Below, piece by piece: positions 62,718 to 64,000 of a DNA stretch of 64,000 bases. The translations under genes were made by a program, and so were the position numbers. How positions within the stretch are numbered: position 1 is the first letter of the stretch; each line of letters opens with the position of its first letter. The stretch is from Saccharopolyspora indica (lineage in GTDB: Bacteria; Actinomycetota; Actinomycetes; Mycobacteriales; Pseudonocardiaceae). The notes below the pieces were generated by a model. The model was given only the letters and a program-made list of their open reading frames with translations, was not told the origin of the DNA and searched no databases. The stretch covers positions 124,001 to 188,000 of the forward strand of contig NZ_JAQGLB010000009.1 in assembly GCF_027853965.1 (NCBI RefSeq). Direction: 5' to 3'.

Positions 62718-63704
62718 ATGAGCTCACCGTCCGTGGTCACCGATCCGCTGCACCTGGTGCTCGGCGACGAGGAACTGCTGGTGGAACGCGCGCTGTGGGC
62801 GGCGGTCGGAGCGGCCCGCGCGGCGGACCCGGACGCCGAGCTGCGCCGGGTGAAGGTGAGCGAACTCACCCCACCGGAGCTGGCCGAGATGCTCAGCCCT
62901 TCGCTGTTCGCGGAGGGGCGGGTGCTGGCGGTGGAATCCGCGCAGGACGCGGGCAAGGAGATCGCCGAGGCCCTGCTGTCCCAGGCCAAGCAGCCGGTCG
63001 ACGGCGTCACCCTCGTCGTCGTGCACACCGGCGGCGGGCGGTCGAAGTACGCGAAGGAACTGCCCAACGCGCTGCGCAAGCTCGGCGCGCGCGTCACGGA
63101 GTGCAACAAGATCACCAAGGCCGCCGAGCGGGAGGCGTTCGTCCGCGACGAGATCCGCCGTGCGGGCGGCAAGGCGGACGCGGCCGCGGTGGCCGCGCTG
63201 ATCGAGACCGTCGGTTCGGACCTGCGCGAGCTCTCCGCGGCGGCGACCCAGCTGGTCGCCGACACCGGCGGGAAGGTCGACGAGACCGCGGTGCGCCGCT
63301 ACCACCGGGGACGCGCCGAGGTCACCGGGTTCGCGGTCGCGGAGAAGGCCGTGACCGGCGACCGGGCCGCCGCGCTGGAGGCGCTGCGCTGGGCGGTGCA
63401 GCTCGGCGTCCCGCACGTGCTGATCGCCGATGCGCTGGCGGATTCGGTCCGGACCATCGGCCGGGTCGCCGCCGCGGGCGGCCGCAACGACCCGTTCCGC
63501 CTGGCCGGTGAGCTCGGCATGCCCGCGTGGAAGGTGAAGAAGGCGCTGGCGCAGTCCAGGGGCTGGACGCCCAAGACCCTCGCGGCCGCGCTCCAGGCGG
63601 TCGCCGAGGTCAACGCCGGGGTCAAGGGCATGGCCGCGGACGCCACCTACGCCCTGGAGCGCACCGTCCTGCGCCTGGTCGAGCTCCGCAACCAGCGCTC
63701 CTGA
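62718..63704 (+). CDS. holA: DNA polymerase III subunit delta
   Basis: A 328-residue clamp-loader subunit that opens the sliding clamp. The pattern is PLHLVLGDEELLVERALWAA at the start, VVHTGGGRSKYAKELPNALR in domain I, the lid region with LRELSAAATQLVADTGG, and domain III ending AWKVKKALAQSRGWTPKTLA. ATG 62718. It is followed by a terminator and convergent rpsT, as usual in actinobacteria. Confidence 0.95.
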   Translation: MSSPSVVTDPLHLVLGDEELLVERALWAAVGAARAADPDAELRRVKVSELTPPELAEMLSPSLFAEGRVLAVESAQDAGKEIAEALLSQAKQPVDGVTLVVVHTGGGRSKYAKELPNALRKLGARVTECNKITKAAEREAFVRDEIRRAGGKADAAAVAALIETVGSDLRELSAAATQLVADTGGKVDETAVRRYHRGRAEVTGFAVAEKAVTGDRAAALEALRWAVQLGVPHVLIADALADSVRTIGRVAAAGGRNDPFRLAGELGMPAWKVKKALAQSRGWTPKTLAAALQAVAEVNAGVKGMAADATYALERTVLRLVELRNQRS

Positions 63705-63712
63705 AAAGCAAA

Positions 63713-63739
63713 CGGCCCCTTCCCGCCGGGAAGGGGCCG
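63713..63739. terminator. Bidirectional hairpin between holA and rpsT
   Basis: CGGCCCCTTCCC and its exact complement (12-bp arms) with a three-base loop, preceded by AAAGCAAA, which gives a T-tract on the minus strand for rpsT. It lies 8 bp after the holA stop. Confidence 0.85.
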
Positions 63740-63753
63740 AAGGCAGGCCGAGA

Positions 63754-64000
63754 TCAGAGCTCGTTGACGCGCTGCGCCAGGGCCGACTTCTTGTTGGCGG
63801 CCTGGTTGCGGTGGATGACGCCCTTGCTGGCGGCCTTGTCCAGCTCGCGGCTGGCGGCGCGCTGCAGCTCGATGGCCTTGTCCTTCTCACCGGCGGCAGC
63901 GGCCTCGCGGAACTTGCGGATCGCGGTCTTCAGCGAGGACTTCACGGCCTTGTTGCGCTGCCGGGCCGCCTCGTTGGTCTTGATCCGCTTCATCTGGGAC
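63754..64000 (-). CDS. rpsT: 30S ribosomal protein S20 (5' end beyond the window)
   Basis: S20 binds the 5' domain of 16S rRNA. The visible sequence reads [20 protein letters not shown], then [13 protein letters not shown], ending [14 protein letters not shown]20 proteins normally start MANIKSQ, so the internal ATG at 63993 is not the start and the first few codons lie past position 64000. About 82 residues are visible; otherwise complete. Confidence 0.96.
   Translation of the reverse strand, partial: SQMKRIKTNEAARQRNKAVKSSLKTAIRKFREAAAAGEKDKAIELQRAASRELDKAASKGVIHRNQAANKKSALAQRVNEL

Overview
The window is high-GC actinobacterial chromosome, most like Pseudonocardiaceae and probably Saccharopolyspora or a close relative. 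The reasons are the very G/C-rich third codon positions, frequent GTG starts, the Scr1-type regulator/DUF397/small zinc-finger set, an Emb-type arabinosyltransferase, and the conserved order valS-folC-DUF4233-ndk, radical-SAM pair-rne, rplU-rpmA-obgE-proB-proA, nadD-rsfS, comEA-comEC-holA-rpsT. The genus is an inference; no rRNA or tRNA gene was recognised.

Layout. 1-8 kb: formate-related genes (fdhD cut by the window edge, an OFA-type transporter with its small partner, an FdhF/YdeP-type molybdopterin oxidoreductase) around a LysR/SDR/SDR group. 8-25 kb: the valS-folC-DUF4233-ndk-radical SAM-RNase E/G backbone, interrupted by a MerR/methyltransferase pair, two antitoxin-like genes without recognisable toxins, an alcohol dehydrogenase and a Tat-exported PhoD phosphatase. 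25-33 kb: TetR/carboxylesterase and three cell-envelope genes (arabinosyltransferase, GT2 glycosyltransferase, large membrane protein). 33-37 kb: rplU-rpmA-obgE-proB. 37-47 kb: MHS transporter, Scr1/DUF397 set, DUF885 protein, RecQ with a C-terminal phosphoribosyltransferase-like part, proA, and a TetR-P450-ferredoxin unit. 47-53 kb: nadD and rsfS with accessory genes between them, then DegV. 53.2-58 kb: an accessory island. 58-64 kb: comEA-comEC, thrC behind a SAM-I riboswitch, holA, rpsT (cut by the window edge).

The most interesting stretch is the island at about 53.3-57.9 kb. A 168-residue protein with an RHIM-like VQIG core and a C-terminal motif is followed, almost without a gap, by a 1233-residue membrane-anchored nSTAND NTPase with 14 WD40 repeats whose N-terminus carries a similar motif. 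The pair looks like a two-gene NLR-like conflict or signalling system. A 98-bp, about 95% identical duplication of the degV tail/intergenic region flanks the island, and the left copy runs on into what looks like a decayed comEA start, so the island was probably inserted between degV and comEA. The second notable feature is a ~102-bp repeat lying in frame near the 5' ends of two unrelated enzyme genes (2948-3049 and 25424-25525). Three copies of a 47-bp palindrome sit between convergent genes, and three tandem stem-loops precede nadD.
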